This document shows positions 1-5,551 of a stretch of 5,551 nt of DNA, in pieces. Source of the DNA: Geopsychrobacter sp. (GTDB taxonomy: Bacteria > Desulfobacterota > Desulfuromonadia > Desulfuromonadales > Geopsychrobacteraceae); assembly GCA_030620915.1 (NCBI GenBank), contig JAUXIR010000135.1:1-5551 (forward strand). The letters are read 5' to 3'. The notes under the pieces are model-generated. The model saw nothing but the letters and a program-made list of their open reading frames with translations. It made no database searches and was not told the DNA's origin. A program made the translations under genes and the position numbers. Positions within the stretch are counted from its first letter, which is position 1. Each line of letters starts with the position of its first letter.

Positions 1-141
1 CAGCATATCCAGGCTAGTCCGTATCAGGCTTGAAATACTGTGGCCTGATTTTTCAGCCAGCAGATCCAGGGCTTCCTTCTCCTTGCGATTAACCCGGAAA
101 GAAATGACAAACTTCATGTCATTCTTACTTGTCCGACTCAT
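1..141 (-). CDS. Ribbon-helix-helix (CopG/Arc-like) DNA-binding protein, C-terminus outside window
   Basis: Reading leftward from the ATG at 141, 47 codons are open to the window edge, so only the N-terminal part is visible. After a short polar leader (MSRTSKND) comes a predicted beta strand (KFVISFRVN, about residues 10-18), a charged amphipathic helix (RKEKEALDLLAEKSG, 19-33), and a second helix beginning SISSLIRTSLDML. This is the strand-helix-helix order of the CopG/Arc/MetJ fold, in which paired strands of a dimer read the DNA major groove. An AAAAGGAG ribosome binding site lies 7 bases before the first ATG and favours it over the second ATG (codon 9). Such proteins are autoregulators, antitoxins or plasmid/accessory regulators; which one cannot be told without the rest of the gene. 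GC is about 46% by hand count, visibly below the AOR gene, so it may be a separate unit from the upstream genes. The fold call is fairly secure, the role unknown. Confidence 0.72.
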   Translation of the reverse strand, partial: MSRTSKNDMKFVISFRVNRKEKEALDLLAEKSGHSISSLIRTSLDML

Positions 142-148
142 GTTCTTG

Positions 149-156
149 CTCCTTTT
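149..156 (-). promoter_or_regulatory. Ribosome binding site of the ribbon-helix-helix gene
   Basis: On the minus strand the sequence reads AAAAGGAG, then 7 bases, then ATG at 141. The match to the anti-Shine-Dalgarno sequence is strong and the spacing normal, which supports this short truncated reading frame as a real gene and picks its first ATG as the start. Confidence 0.7.
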
Positions 157-200
157 GATAGATTCCATAGATCGGTAAATTTTCAGATGTCCGCAAGACC

Positions 201-213
201 CGTCGACTCGACG
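201..213. repeat. Perfect 6+6 palindrome, possible operator
   Basis: CGTCGACTCGACG has two perfect 6-base inverted arms around one central base. It lies in the 91-base gap between the IclR stop codon and the ribbon-helix-helix start, about 60 bases before the latter, a position suited to an operator for either regulator. No T-run follows on either strand, so it does not look like a terminator. Chance occurrence is possible in DNA of this composition; function is inferred from position only. Confidence 0.3.
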
Positions 214-232
214 TGGCGAACAGCGGTCCATA

Positions 233-952
233 TCAAGCCCAGCAGGCTGCCAGTTTCGAAGAGATCACCCGTCCGGCTTCCTTCAATCGAGGCAGCAGTT
301 CGGCTGCTAGTTTTTCGGCGGTAAAGCGAAACTCGGGACCGACCAGACACAAACAGGCAGAGGTTTTCTTTGTTCCGTCAAGCAGAGGAACCGCCAGGCT
401 GGCAATGCCTTCCCCCAGAACGCCATGGTCAACGCTGACCCCCTGTTGACGAATGGCGCTCTCCTCCGCGCAGAAAAACGCCTGATTTTTCTCATCAAAG
501 GCCGCAATGACCTTGCCGGCGGCGGTTGAATCGATGGGGTAGCGCTTGCCGACCAGCGGCATGATACGGATGGTCTGGGTCGTATCGCTCATATCGAGAA
601 ACACCACCTCGTCGTCGCTGCGAACGACAAAATAGACCGCCTCATCGCAGGTGCGGGCCAATTGGGTCGCAACCGGGCGCACATGCTGCAGCGTTTCCAT
701 CTGGCTGAGAAATTTCTGGCCGATTACAAAGGCGGCCAGGCCGAGGCGATACTTGCCTGTTTTCTTAGTCTGTTCGACATAGTGACGCCGTTCGAAGGTT
801 GCCAGCAAGCGAAAGAGCTTCCCTTTGGTCATCCCCAGTTTTTCACTCAACTGGGAGATGCGCACCTCCCCGTTTTCACTGAGCGCCTCCAGGACCTGAA
901 GGGCGCTATCAACGGCCTGGATGGCATAACTCTCTTTTCCCAACGTGGACAC
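233..952 (-). CDS. IclR-family transcriptional regulator
   Basis: A 239-residue protein, close to the usual 240-270 of the family, with the two-domain IclR layout. The N-terminal winged helix-turn-helix spans about residues 10-70 (recognition region RISQLSEKLGMTKGKLFRLL, 31-50, then a wing ending GKYRLG). The effector-binding GAF-like domain follows (about 85-235), with the family signatures DSTAAGKVIAAF (141-152, matching the usual tA.GKa.LA) and GVSVDHGVLGEGIASLAVP (171-189, matching the usual Gy..d.gE...G...iA.P). IclR proteins are cytoplasmic dimers/tetramers that repress or activate catabolic operons in response to small acids. The start is a GTG at 952, supported by AAAAGGAG 8 bases upstream. 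It lies 59 bases downstream of AOR on the same strand, so co-transcription and control of AOR are plausible, but no proven operator is visible and the effector cannot be predicted from sequence. Family call firm; target inferred. Confidence 0.93.
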   Translation of the reverse strand: MSTLGKESYAIQAVDSALQVLEALSENGEVRISQLSEKLGMTKGKLFRLLATFERRHYVEQTKKTGKYRLGLAAFVIGQKFLSQMETLQHVRPVATQLARTCDEAVYFVVRSDDEVVFLDMSDTTQTIRIMPLVGKRYPIDSTAAGKVIAAFDEKNQAFFCAEESAIRQQGVSVDHGVLGEGIASLAVPLLDGTKKTSACLCLVGPEFRFTAEKLAAELLPRLKEAGRVISSKLAACWA

Positions 953-960
953 AGCTGAAA

Positions 961-968
961 CTCCTTTT
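961..968 (-). promoter_or_regulatory. Ribosome binding site deciding the GTG start of the IclR gene
   Basis: The minus strand reads AAAAGGAG, then 8 bases (TTTCAGCT), then GTG at 952. No ATG lies at a suitable distance, and the translation from this GTG gives the normal short leader before the helix-turn-helix, so the non-ATG start is well supported. Confidence 0.75.
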
Positions 969-989
969 CAACCACCCTGCCCCCGTTGG

Positions 990-1014
990 TGATCTGCTGA
1001 AATAGTAAAGATCA
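990..1014. repeat. Inverted repeat TGATCT/AGATCA overlapping the AOR stop codon
   Basis: Plus-strand bases 990-995 (TGATCT) and 1009-1014 (AGATCA) are perfect 6-base inverted arms separated by 13 bases. The right arm includes the AOR stop codon, and the pair lies just upstream of the IclR ribosome binding site. It could be a binding site for IclR (autoregulation) or a weak hairpin. There is no GC-rich stem or T-run, so it is not a convincing terminator. Confidence 0.25.
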
Positions 1015-2850
1015 GAGCGACAAGTCTTCAAGCTCCGGCTCGAAGACCGCCCAGACCCGCCGCTGCAGTTCATCGAGGAACTCCGGAGTGGCGATCTGCG
1101 GCAACTGGATATTTGCGTTCGGGTGTTCGTAGACCTCCGCCGGCAGGGCGAACTCCTCCTTGCTGTAGCCTTGACGCAATTCCAGCGCCAGACCGCGCAG
1201 AAACGCCCTGCGCACCGCCGCACGGATATCATCGGTGGTTATTTCCAGCTCGAATTCGCTCTTGAGGCAATCCACGACCATCTGGGTGCCGATGCCGTTG
1301 GCAATATCGAAGAACTTACACAGCCCGATCATGTCGAAACCGACCATATGCAGCTTATCCTGGGTGATCCCCTTGACCCAGGAATCCAGATCCGACTTAC
1401 CCTCACGGGTCAGCAGGCCGTAGGTCGCCATCGACATGTGACCGCCGGCAATCGCCCAGGCGTAGCCGGGGTTGGTCTCCGGCTGGTAGGCCGGCAGTTC
1501 CAGCCCCTTAACATGATAGGCATAACTGGTCTCGCCGGTGGCCTGCGAAAGGCGCATCGAGCCTTTGCCGATCTCCGGCAGCTCGCCCTCTCCGGCGCGG
1601 ATGACCAGCTCGCGAATCTTCTCGTAGTCACCGAAGCCGGCGCCGTTGAGCAGCGGCTTTTCGGGATGACGCTCGTTGTAGGCCAGCAGGTAGGAGATGG
1701 TCACGCCCAGGGAGATCGAATCCATGCCGTAGTTGTCGCCCAGCTGGATCAGGCGTGCCGCCTGTCCGGCGTCGTGGATGCCGAGATTACTACCAAGCAG
1801 GTTGAGCGGCTCGTAGTCGAACTTGGCCAGAAACTCTCCCCTGCTGCCGTCGGCGTTCTTGGCGTAGACATTATTGTGACAGGTAATCCCGCAGCGGAAA
1901 CAGGCCTCCGACTTGATCTCATAGTCCTGCTCCACGTTCTCGCGACACAGCTTTTCCGGCAGAGCGTTACCCTGCGGCCGGAAATTGTTGAGGGGCACGG
2001 CATGAAAGGCCTGCAAGACGTCGTAGGCCGCCCAGGTACCGCCACCGCCACCGCGGCTGAGCGGCTGCAGACGGGTCGAACCGCCCCCCTTGACGACATT
2101 GATATTGACCTTCTTCACCGCGGGGGACAGGGACTTGAGCTTGTCGCTACTCTGGGCGACCAGGGCGATAATGTTCTTGTAGCCCATCAGGCTGCCCATG
2201 CCGCCGCGCCCGGCGAAACGGCACTTATCCTCACCCGACTTAAGCTGGTTCTCGGTGGAGAGAGCCACCGCACCCATATAGACATTCTGCCAGTTCTCTC
2301 CGGCCTGGCCGATGACCGCAAAGTGGGCATCGGCATACTCCTTCTGCAGGGCCATGATCTTGTCGTGAGTGGAGAGACCGAGCAGCTTCTCGGCCGGCTT
2401 CAGTTCCACCTGCGGGCCAGCGGCTGTTTCGCGGATGACAGCGTAGACCGGCGTCTCCGAGCGGTTCTCGAAGATCAGCTCGTCGAGACCGGTCCACTTG
2501 AATTTGGCGCCGAACTTGCCGCTGCCCGTCGACCACATCGCTGACGGCAAACCCTTCTTCGAGCCCTTGATCGGACTGTAGCCGGAAAAATAGGTGCGCA
2601 TCCCGGTCATGGCACTGCTACCGGTCAATAGACCGGTATTGACGATCAGCGGATTCTCAGCGGAATAGGCGTTGTCGACCTTACGCTCGGCCAGGACCTG
2701 AAACGAGCGACCGAAGCCCCCCAGGACATCCTCGAGATTGCGGCAAGGCACATCTTCCAGGGTTGTCGTGCCGCTCCGCAGGTCGATCGTACAGCGCTTG
2801 TAGAGAACAGACGAGGCTTCCGCTACCGGATCAGTGGTCAGAAATTTCAT
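1012..2850 (-). CDS. aor: Aldehyde:ferredoxin oxidoreductase family protein (tungsten/molybdenum-pterin enzyme)
   Basis: The family oxidises aldehydes to carboxylic acids with ferredoxin, in the cytoplasm, using a bis-pterin W (or Mo) cofactor and one [4Fe-4S] cluster. The 612-residue length is typical of the roughly 600-residue family. Cluster ligands are visible as CFRCGITC (Cys 317, 320, 324) plus a distant Cys 511. Both pterin-binding DxxGL(C/D)-type motifs are present: DNYGMD (372-377, Met in place of Leu) and DMIGLC (506-511). The YE pair at 346-347 and His 471 match residues I recall near the metal in the Pyrococcus furiosus enzyme. AGRGGMGSLMG (213-223) is the family glycine-rich motif. 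Divergent points are a five-glycine run (about 267-271) and YQPET where many members have DPRG. The ATG at 2850 is preferred to an in-frame GTG at 2859, because AGGGAG sits 8 bases before the ATG but abuts the GTG. Substrate is unknown; it could act on aliphatic or aromatic aldehydes or as an acid reductase. No partner electron-transfer subunits are encoded here. Confidence 0.93.
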   Translation of the reverse strand: MKFLTTDPVAEASSVLYKRCTIDLRSGTTTLEDVPCRNLEDVLGGFGRSFQVLAERKVDNAYSAENPLIVNTGLLTGSSAMTGMRTYFSGYSPIKGSKKGLPSAMWSTGSGKFGAKFKWTGLDELIFENRSETPVYAVIRETAAGPQVELKPAEKLLGLSTHDKIMALQKEYADAHFAVIGQAGENWQNVYMGAVALSTENQLKSGEDKCRFAGRGGMGSLMGYKNIIALVAQSSDKLKSLSPAVKKVNINVVKGGGSTRLQPLSRGGGGGTWAAYDVLQAFHAVPLNNFRPQGNALPEKLCRENVEQDYEIKSEACFRCGITCHNNVYAKNADGSRGEFLAKFDYEPLNLLGSNLGIHDAGQAARLIQLGDNYGMDSISLGVTISYLLAYNERHPEKPLLNGAGFGDYEKIRELVIRAGEGELPEIGKGSMRLSQATGETSYAYHVKGLELPAYQPETNPGYAWAIAGGHMSMATYGLLTREGKSDLDSWVKGITQDKLHMVGFDMIGLCKFFDIANGIGTQMVVDCLKSEFELEITTDDIRAAVRRAFLRGLALELRQGYSKEEFALPAEVYEHPNANIQLPQIATPEFLDELQRRVWAVFEPELEDLSL

Positions 2851-2858
2851 AAGGCTCA

Positions 2859-2864
2859 CTCCCT
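2859..2864 (-). promoter_or_regulatory. Ribosome binding site deciding the AOR start
   Basis: The minus strand reads AGGGAG, 8 bases (TGAGCCTT), then ATG at 2850. An in-frame GTG at 2859 overlaps the last base of this site and so would have no usable spacing. This makes the protein three residues shorter than the longest possible reading frame. Confidence 0.65.
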
Positions 2865-2910
2865 AGTGTAAATATTGATATGACTGCACAAAATAAAATG
2901 CGATTGGCTG

Positions 2911-2953
2911 GTACTCCGTGTGGCAAATCCTGACGATTAGCCGCGCGGAGCAC
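2911..2953 (-). other. Long imperfect hairpin between the MoaD-like and AOR genes, possible attenuator or partial terminator
   Basis: Plus-strand GTACTCCGTGTGGC (2911-2924) and GCCGCGCGGAGCAC (2940-2953) form inverted arms with 11 of 14 complementary positions. Inside them AATC (2926-2929) and GATT (2935-2938) pair as well, leaving a 5-base loop. The structure starts directly after the stop codon of the MoaD-like gene and lies about 60 bases before the AOR start. In the minus-strand transcript the 3' side is followed, after about 11 bases, by UUUUAUUUUG, too far for a textbook intrinsic terminator. It may lower read-through, protect the upstream mRNA end, or be a protein-binding site. The structure is seen directly; its role is inferred. 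No convincing promoter was found between it and AOR. Confidence 0.5.
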
Positions 2954-3178
2954 TTACCCGCCGCCAAGGATCGGCAATAGCGACAGGGTATCTCCATCCT
3001 GCAGGATATCCTCAACCCCGGCATGCACCCCGTTGATCAGGACGATGCCGAGAATCCGATTGGAAATCTGGAGCTCATCGACGATCTGCTGAACCCTGCT
3101 CTCTGAGGCAACCTCACGGATTTCCTCCTTGAAGCGCTCGATGCGAAACGCCCCGATAAGCCTCACTCGGATCTGCAT
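2954..3178 (-). CDS. MoaD/ThiS-family sulfur-carrier protein
   Basis: A 74-residue protein of the beta-grasp, ubiquitin-like sulfur-carrier type. It opens with a beta strand (MQIRVRLIGAF), has a helix with VQQIVDELQI around residues 29-38, then strands containing GIVLINGVHAG (43-53) and the conserved LQDGDTLSLLPILGGG end (59-74). In MoaD and ThiS the exposed C-terminal Gly-Gly is adenylated and thiocarboxylated to donate sulfur, for molybdopterin or thiazole respectively. Here the chain ends in three glycines. Its place just upstream of AOR suggests a role in making or tuning the W/Mo-pterin cofactor, since MoaD-like genes are known companions of AOR genes; thiamine synthesis is less likely because no thiamine genes are near. 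GAGGAG lies 6 bases before the ATG at 3178, and GDH ends 39 bases upstream, so translation from a shared mRNA is likely. The family call is firm, the specific pathway inferred. Confidence 0.87.
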   Translation of the reverse strand: MQIRVRLIGAFRIERFKEEIREVASESRVQQIVDELQISNRILGIVLINGVHAGVEDILQDGDTLSLLPILGGG

Positions 3179-3184
3179 ACATTT

Positions 3185-3190
3185 CTCCTC
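3185..3190 (-). promoter_or_regulatory. Ribosome binding site of the MoaD-like gene
   Basis: GAGGAG on the minus strand lies 6 bases before the ATG at 3178. It singles out that start from another ATG at 3182, which is in a different frame and only 2 bases from the site. Confidence 0.65.
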
Positions 3191-3217
3191 GGAAACAGTT
3201 TTCAGCGCACAAGTCAG

Positions 3218-5551
3218 TTACAAGGATGCCATCTGACCAAGATGTCCCTCAATCATCTCCAGGTAATTTGCCTCTTCGTTACTCTTATAAACCATGGAAG
3301 ATGCAATTTCGCTGGCCAGAATCGCATACTTGATCTTCTCCGGCAGTTGCTTGATGCGCTCGCGGAAAGGTCCAACCTTACCTATCAGGCGCGGCAGATG
3401 CAACAGGATCGCCTTGCGATAGAGCGGTTTATCACAGAGCTGCGGATTATTCTGAAAGAATTGGAACAGCCGCGAATAATGCGCGTTGATATCCTGGCTG
3501 ATCTCGGCCGAGGCCTCGGTGTACAAGAGCGGCACGCTGCTCTGCTGGACGCGACGGAAAATCAGCTCCGCCTCGTCCTCGGCACGCCGATTGAGGATAT
3601 CGATGACATCGGCGACATATTCCGCCTTGTTGGCGAGGAACTCCTGCTCGGTCAGCATCAGGTTGGCGATGATTTCATAGGATGACGAAATAACCCCGCA
3701 CTTGTTGGCTGAGGCATCACGCATGATAACAACCCCACGCTGTTGCAATGCGATCCGCGCCTCGGGTGTGATGAAGGAGTTGGCGCCCTCGACGATAATC
3801 TTGGCGCTGGGATTGCCCTGTTCATCAAAGAAACGATCGCAGTTATTGCTATCGAGGGTTTCAGGACGGCCGCCGGCCGGGATAAACAGATCGGTGGTCA
3901 CATTGAAGATCAACCGGTTGTACTCACGATAGAACTCATCGTTGGTCACCCACTGTTCCTCAAGACCGTTGGCGGTCGCCTGCACCCGTTTGAACAGTTC
4001 GCGCATCCCCTCTTTGCGGGTCTGATTACGGTACAGGATAAAACCGCCCGGATGCAGGGCCTGCGCATTATAGGCCTCAATATCCTGCTTGAGTATGATG
4101 TCAGACAGTGCCTGATGATCGGCGCCTTGCGAATCATAGAGGGCCCCGCTGCCATCGACGATCAGGCAAATCTTCACCTGCGGACAACGTTTCAGCATCA
4201 ACTGCATGGCGTTACCGGCGACATCGCCATTGGGACCGCCGGTCAGCTTCACCGTGAAGGGGTCCTGGTGCATGTCGATCCCCAGCTTAGCCATGGCGAC
4301 CTCGGCAAAACGCACCACCCCGGTCGAGGTGACAGCGTATTCCTTGTGATTGATACCGACCTTCTTGCTCGACATGATACCGCTGCCGAGCAGATAGCCA
4401 CGACGCTGAGCCTGACGGGCAATCAGTTCAACCATGACATCATGCATATTTTCGTCGGGACCGAGTTCGATCGGCTCATCCTCGCCATAGTAATCGACCA
4501 CGCGGGGATCCTTGGCGCGACCATTCTGGGTCACGAAAATATCGAGAAAAGCATTGATAAAGCCGTACTGCAGCTTGTAGAGACGCGGGATCAGCATCTC
4601 CTTGTCGAGATTGCCGCCGGCATCGAGCACCGCGACCATCTTCGAACCACCCTCATAGATATCCTTGTTCTTCAGATGCTGGGTGTGCGCCAGGACATAG
4701 TTTTCCTTGAAAATCGTATTGGCGGCGGTCACATAGTCATCTCTGCCCTGGGTGATCAGGGTCCGCCAGCCACCGCGGGCGATATCGGAAAAACCGATGT
4801 GATATCCGGCCCCGGACCGACTGTAGAAATAGGTCACCCGGAAAGGACGTTCCGACGGCAGATTGGAGATAAAATCGTCACCCAGCTGTTCCAGATAGTC
4901 GGGATCGAGGCGAAAAGCCAGGGCATGCTTTTCCGGAACGAAGAAATTGGTTTTCAGGGTGTTGCGGATGAAGACCAGTGCACAGTTGAATATCCGACGC
5001 CTGAATTTATCGAGGAAGCGCCGGCCGGTATTGTACTGCTCGATCAGCTGCTCGGTTTCGGCTAAAACCCTGACGTATTCTTGTTCTCGATGTTCTTGCT
5101 GTGGATCGAAGCGGACCCGGAACAGCTTCACCAGTTGCAGGGCAATATCTGGATGATTATGAAAGGCGCGGATCACCCCTTCCAGATCGTAACTGTCCGG
5201 ATGATTATGGGCCATATTGGTATGGCAGAATCCGACCAGGGCACAAATCAGCGAGGCATCTGTCCCACTGGCCAGACCGGTAGTAACAAGTTCACGATAG
5301 GTTTGAGAGCAGGAACGAAGGATCTGGGTATTGTACAGCTCTTCCTGCAACTGCCGATAAAGGGCCGAAGTTTTTTCGATCCGACCACCGTCCGCGGTGG
5401 TGACATAAAAGGTCGACAGAAAATAGGGGTGGATGCCATTGCTGATCGTCAAACAGTAGGCGCGCTCGACAGAGACACCCAGGCGCTTGAATACCTCCAT
5501 GACCTGCACCAGAAAGCCCTTTTCCGGCGGATTGCCGACGCCGAAGAAAAG
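3218..5551 (-). CDS. Large NAD-dependent glutamate dehydrogenase (GDH-115/yeast Gdh2-like), N-terminus outside window
   Basis: This type catalyses oxidative deamination of glutamate to 2-oxoglutarate and ammonia, usually with NAD, in the cytoplasm. The frame is open through the right edge (first visible residues LFFGVGNPPEKGFL), so 777 C-terminal residues are seen. The family is about 1000 residues, so roughly 200 are probably missing; the first in-frame GTG (5509) is not the start. In visible numbering: an N-terminal regulatory-like region (1 to about 230); ARGGWR (258-263); the lysine-rich substrate/catalytic segment QHLKNKDIYEGGSK (291-304); NHKEYAVTSTGV (about 402-413); the Rossmann nucleotide motif GGPNGDVAGN (438-447); AGGRPETLDSNN (559-570); VEGANSFITPEAR (587-599); and DASANKCGVISSSYEI (612-627). 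The last three are hallmarks shared with yeast-type Gdh2 rather than the short hexameric 450-residue enzymes or the 180-kDa type. The MoaD-like gene starts 39 bases after the stop with no terminator between, suggesting one transcript. The promoter lies outside the window. NAD rather than NADP preference follows from the family, not from a residue checked here. Confidence 0.92.
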   Translation of the reverse strand, partial: LFFGVGNPPEKGFLVQVMEVFKRLGVSVERAYCLTISNGIHPYFLSTFYVTTADGGRIEKTSALYRQLQEELYNTQILRSCSQTYRELVTTGLASGTDASLICALVGFCHTNMAHNHPDSYDLEGVIRAFHNHPDIALQLVKLFRVRFDPQQEHREQEYVRVLAETEQLIEQYNTGRRFLDKFRRRIFNCALVFIRNTLKTNFFVPEKHALAFRLDPDYLEQLGDDFISNLPSERPFRVTYFYSRSGAGYHIGFSDIARGGWRTLITQGRDDYVTAANTIFKENYVLAHTQHLKNKDIYEGGSKMVAVLDAGGNLDKEMLIPRLYKLQYGFINAFLDIFVTQNGRAKDPRVVDYYGEDEPIELGPDENMHDVMVELIARQAQRRGYLLGSGIMSSKKVGINHKEYAVTSTGVVRFAEVAMAKLGIDMHQDPFTVKLTGGPNGDVAGNAMQLMLKRCPQVKICLIVDGSGALYDSQGADHQALSDIILKQDIEAYNAQALHPGGFILYRNQTRKEGMRELFKRVQATANGLEEQWVTNDEFYREYNRLIFNVTTDLFIPAGGRPETLDSNNCDRFFDEQGNPSAKIIVEGANSFITPEARIALQQRGVVIMRDASANKCGVISSSYEIIANLMLTEQEFLANKAEYVADVIDILNRRAEDEAELIFRRVQQSSVPLLYTEASAEISQDINAHYSRLFQFFQNNPQLCDKPLYRKAILLHLPRLIGKVGPFRERIKQLPEKIKYAILASEIASSMVYKSNEEANYLEMIEGHLGQMASL

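Noticed and set aside
213..958. Two short plus-strand frames opposite the IclR gene
   Set aside because: Both are overlapped by the well-supported IclR frame and have no domain signal.
1123..2544. Open reading frame of 473 codons on the plus strand opposite AOR
   Set aside because: It lies wholly inside the AOR gene on the other strand, shows no recognisable domain, and the minus-strand frame has clear cluster and pterin motifs. Long antisense frames are common opposite GC-biased codons.
2851..2910. Promoter just upstream of AOR
   Set aside because: Candidate -10 boxes such as TATTTA and TACACT have only weak -35 partners or wrong spacing, and no -24/-12 sigma-54 motif was found, so no promoter is called.
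3179..3217. Terminator between GDH and the MoaD-like gene
   Set aside because: Only a trivial AAAC/GTTT inverted pair is present, with no GC-rich stem or T-run.
3743..5065. Open reading frame of 440 codons on the plus strand opposite GDH
   Set aside because: It is fully inside the GDH gene, whose minus-strand frame carries all the dehydrogenase motifs; the plus-strand product has no recognisable fold or neighbouring gene.
5509..5509. GTG as the start of GDH
   Set aside because: The same frame stays open to the window edge with family-like sequence (FFGVGNPPEKGFL) before it, and about 200 family residues are still missing, so the real start is outside.

Overview
The window carries five genes, all on the minus strand. 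In transcription order, from high to low coordinates, they are: a large yeast-type (GDH-115-like) NAD-dependent glutamate dehydrogenase cut by the right edge; a 74-residue MoaD/ThiS-type sulfur-carrier protein ending in a glycine tail; a tungsten/molybdenum-pterin aldehyde:ferredoxin oxidoreductase (AOR family); an IclR-family transcription regulator; and the start of a small ribbon-helix-helix DNA-binding protein cut by the left edge. No rRNA, tRNA, CRISPR array or insertion sequence was seen.

The gene content points to an anaerobic or facultatively anaerobic bacterium with tungsten/molybdenum enzymes and amino-acid or organic-acid metabolism. An AOR plus a large single-chain GDH, in moderately GC-rich DNA with strong AGGAG-type ribosome binding sites, would fit a Desulfuromonadales-like member of the former Deltaproteobacteria. 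That placement rests on general familiarity with such proteins, not on a search.

Layout: GDH (3218 to the right edge) is followed after 39 bases by the MoaD-like gene (2954-3178). A 43-base imperfect hairpin starts directly after the MoaD-like stop codon. AOR follows (1012-2850, start moved to the ATG that has a properly spaced ribosome binding site), then the IclR gene (233-952, GTG start) after a 59-base gap. A 91-base gap containing a perfect 6+6 palindrome leads to the ribbon-helix-helix gene (1-141), whose base composition is lower in GC.

Working model (inference): the MoaD-like protein supplies sulfur for the metal-pterin cofactor of the adjacent AOR. GDH and AOR could act together in amino-acid breakdown, with GDH recycling 2-oxoglutarate for transaminases and AOR oxidising the derived aldehydes and reducing ferredoxin; AOR could also run in the acid-reducing direction. 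The IclR protein is the obvious candidate regulator of AOR. No separate AOR electron-transfer subunits are present here, so the enzyme probably uses a free ferredoxin or partners encoded elsewhere. I found ordinary but well-matched metabolic genes and no clear sign of a wholly new system. The least explained elements are the hairpin between the MoaD-like and AOR genes and the divergent features of the AOR.
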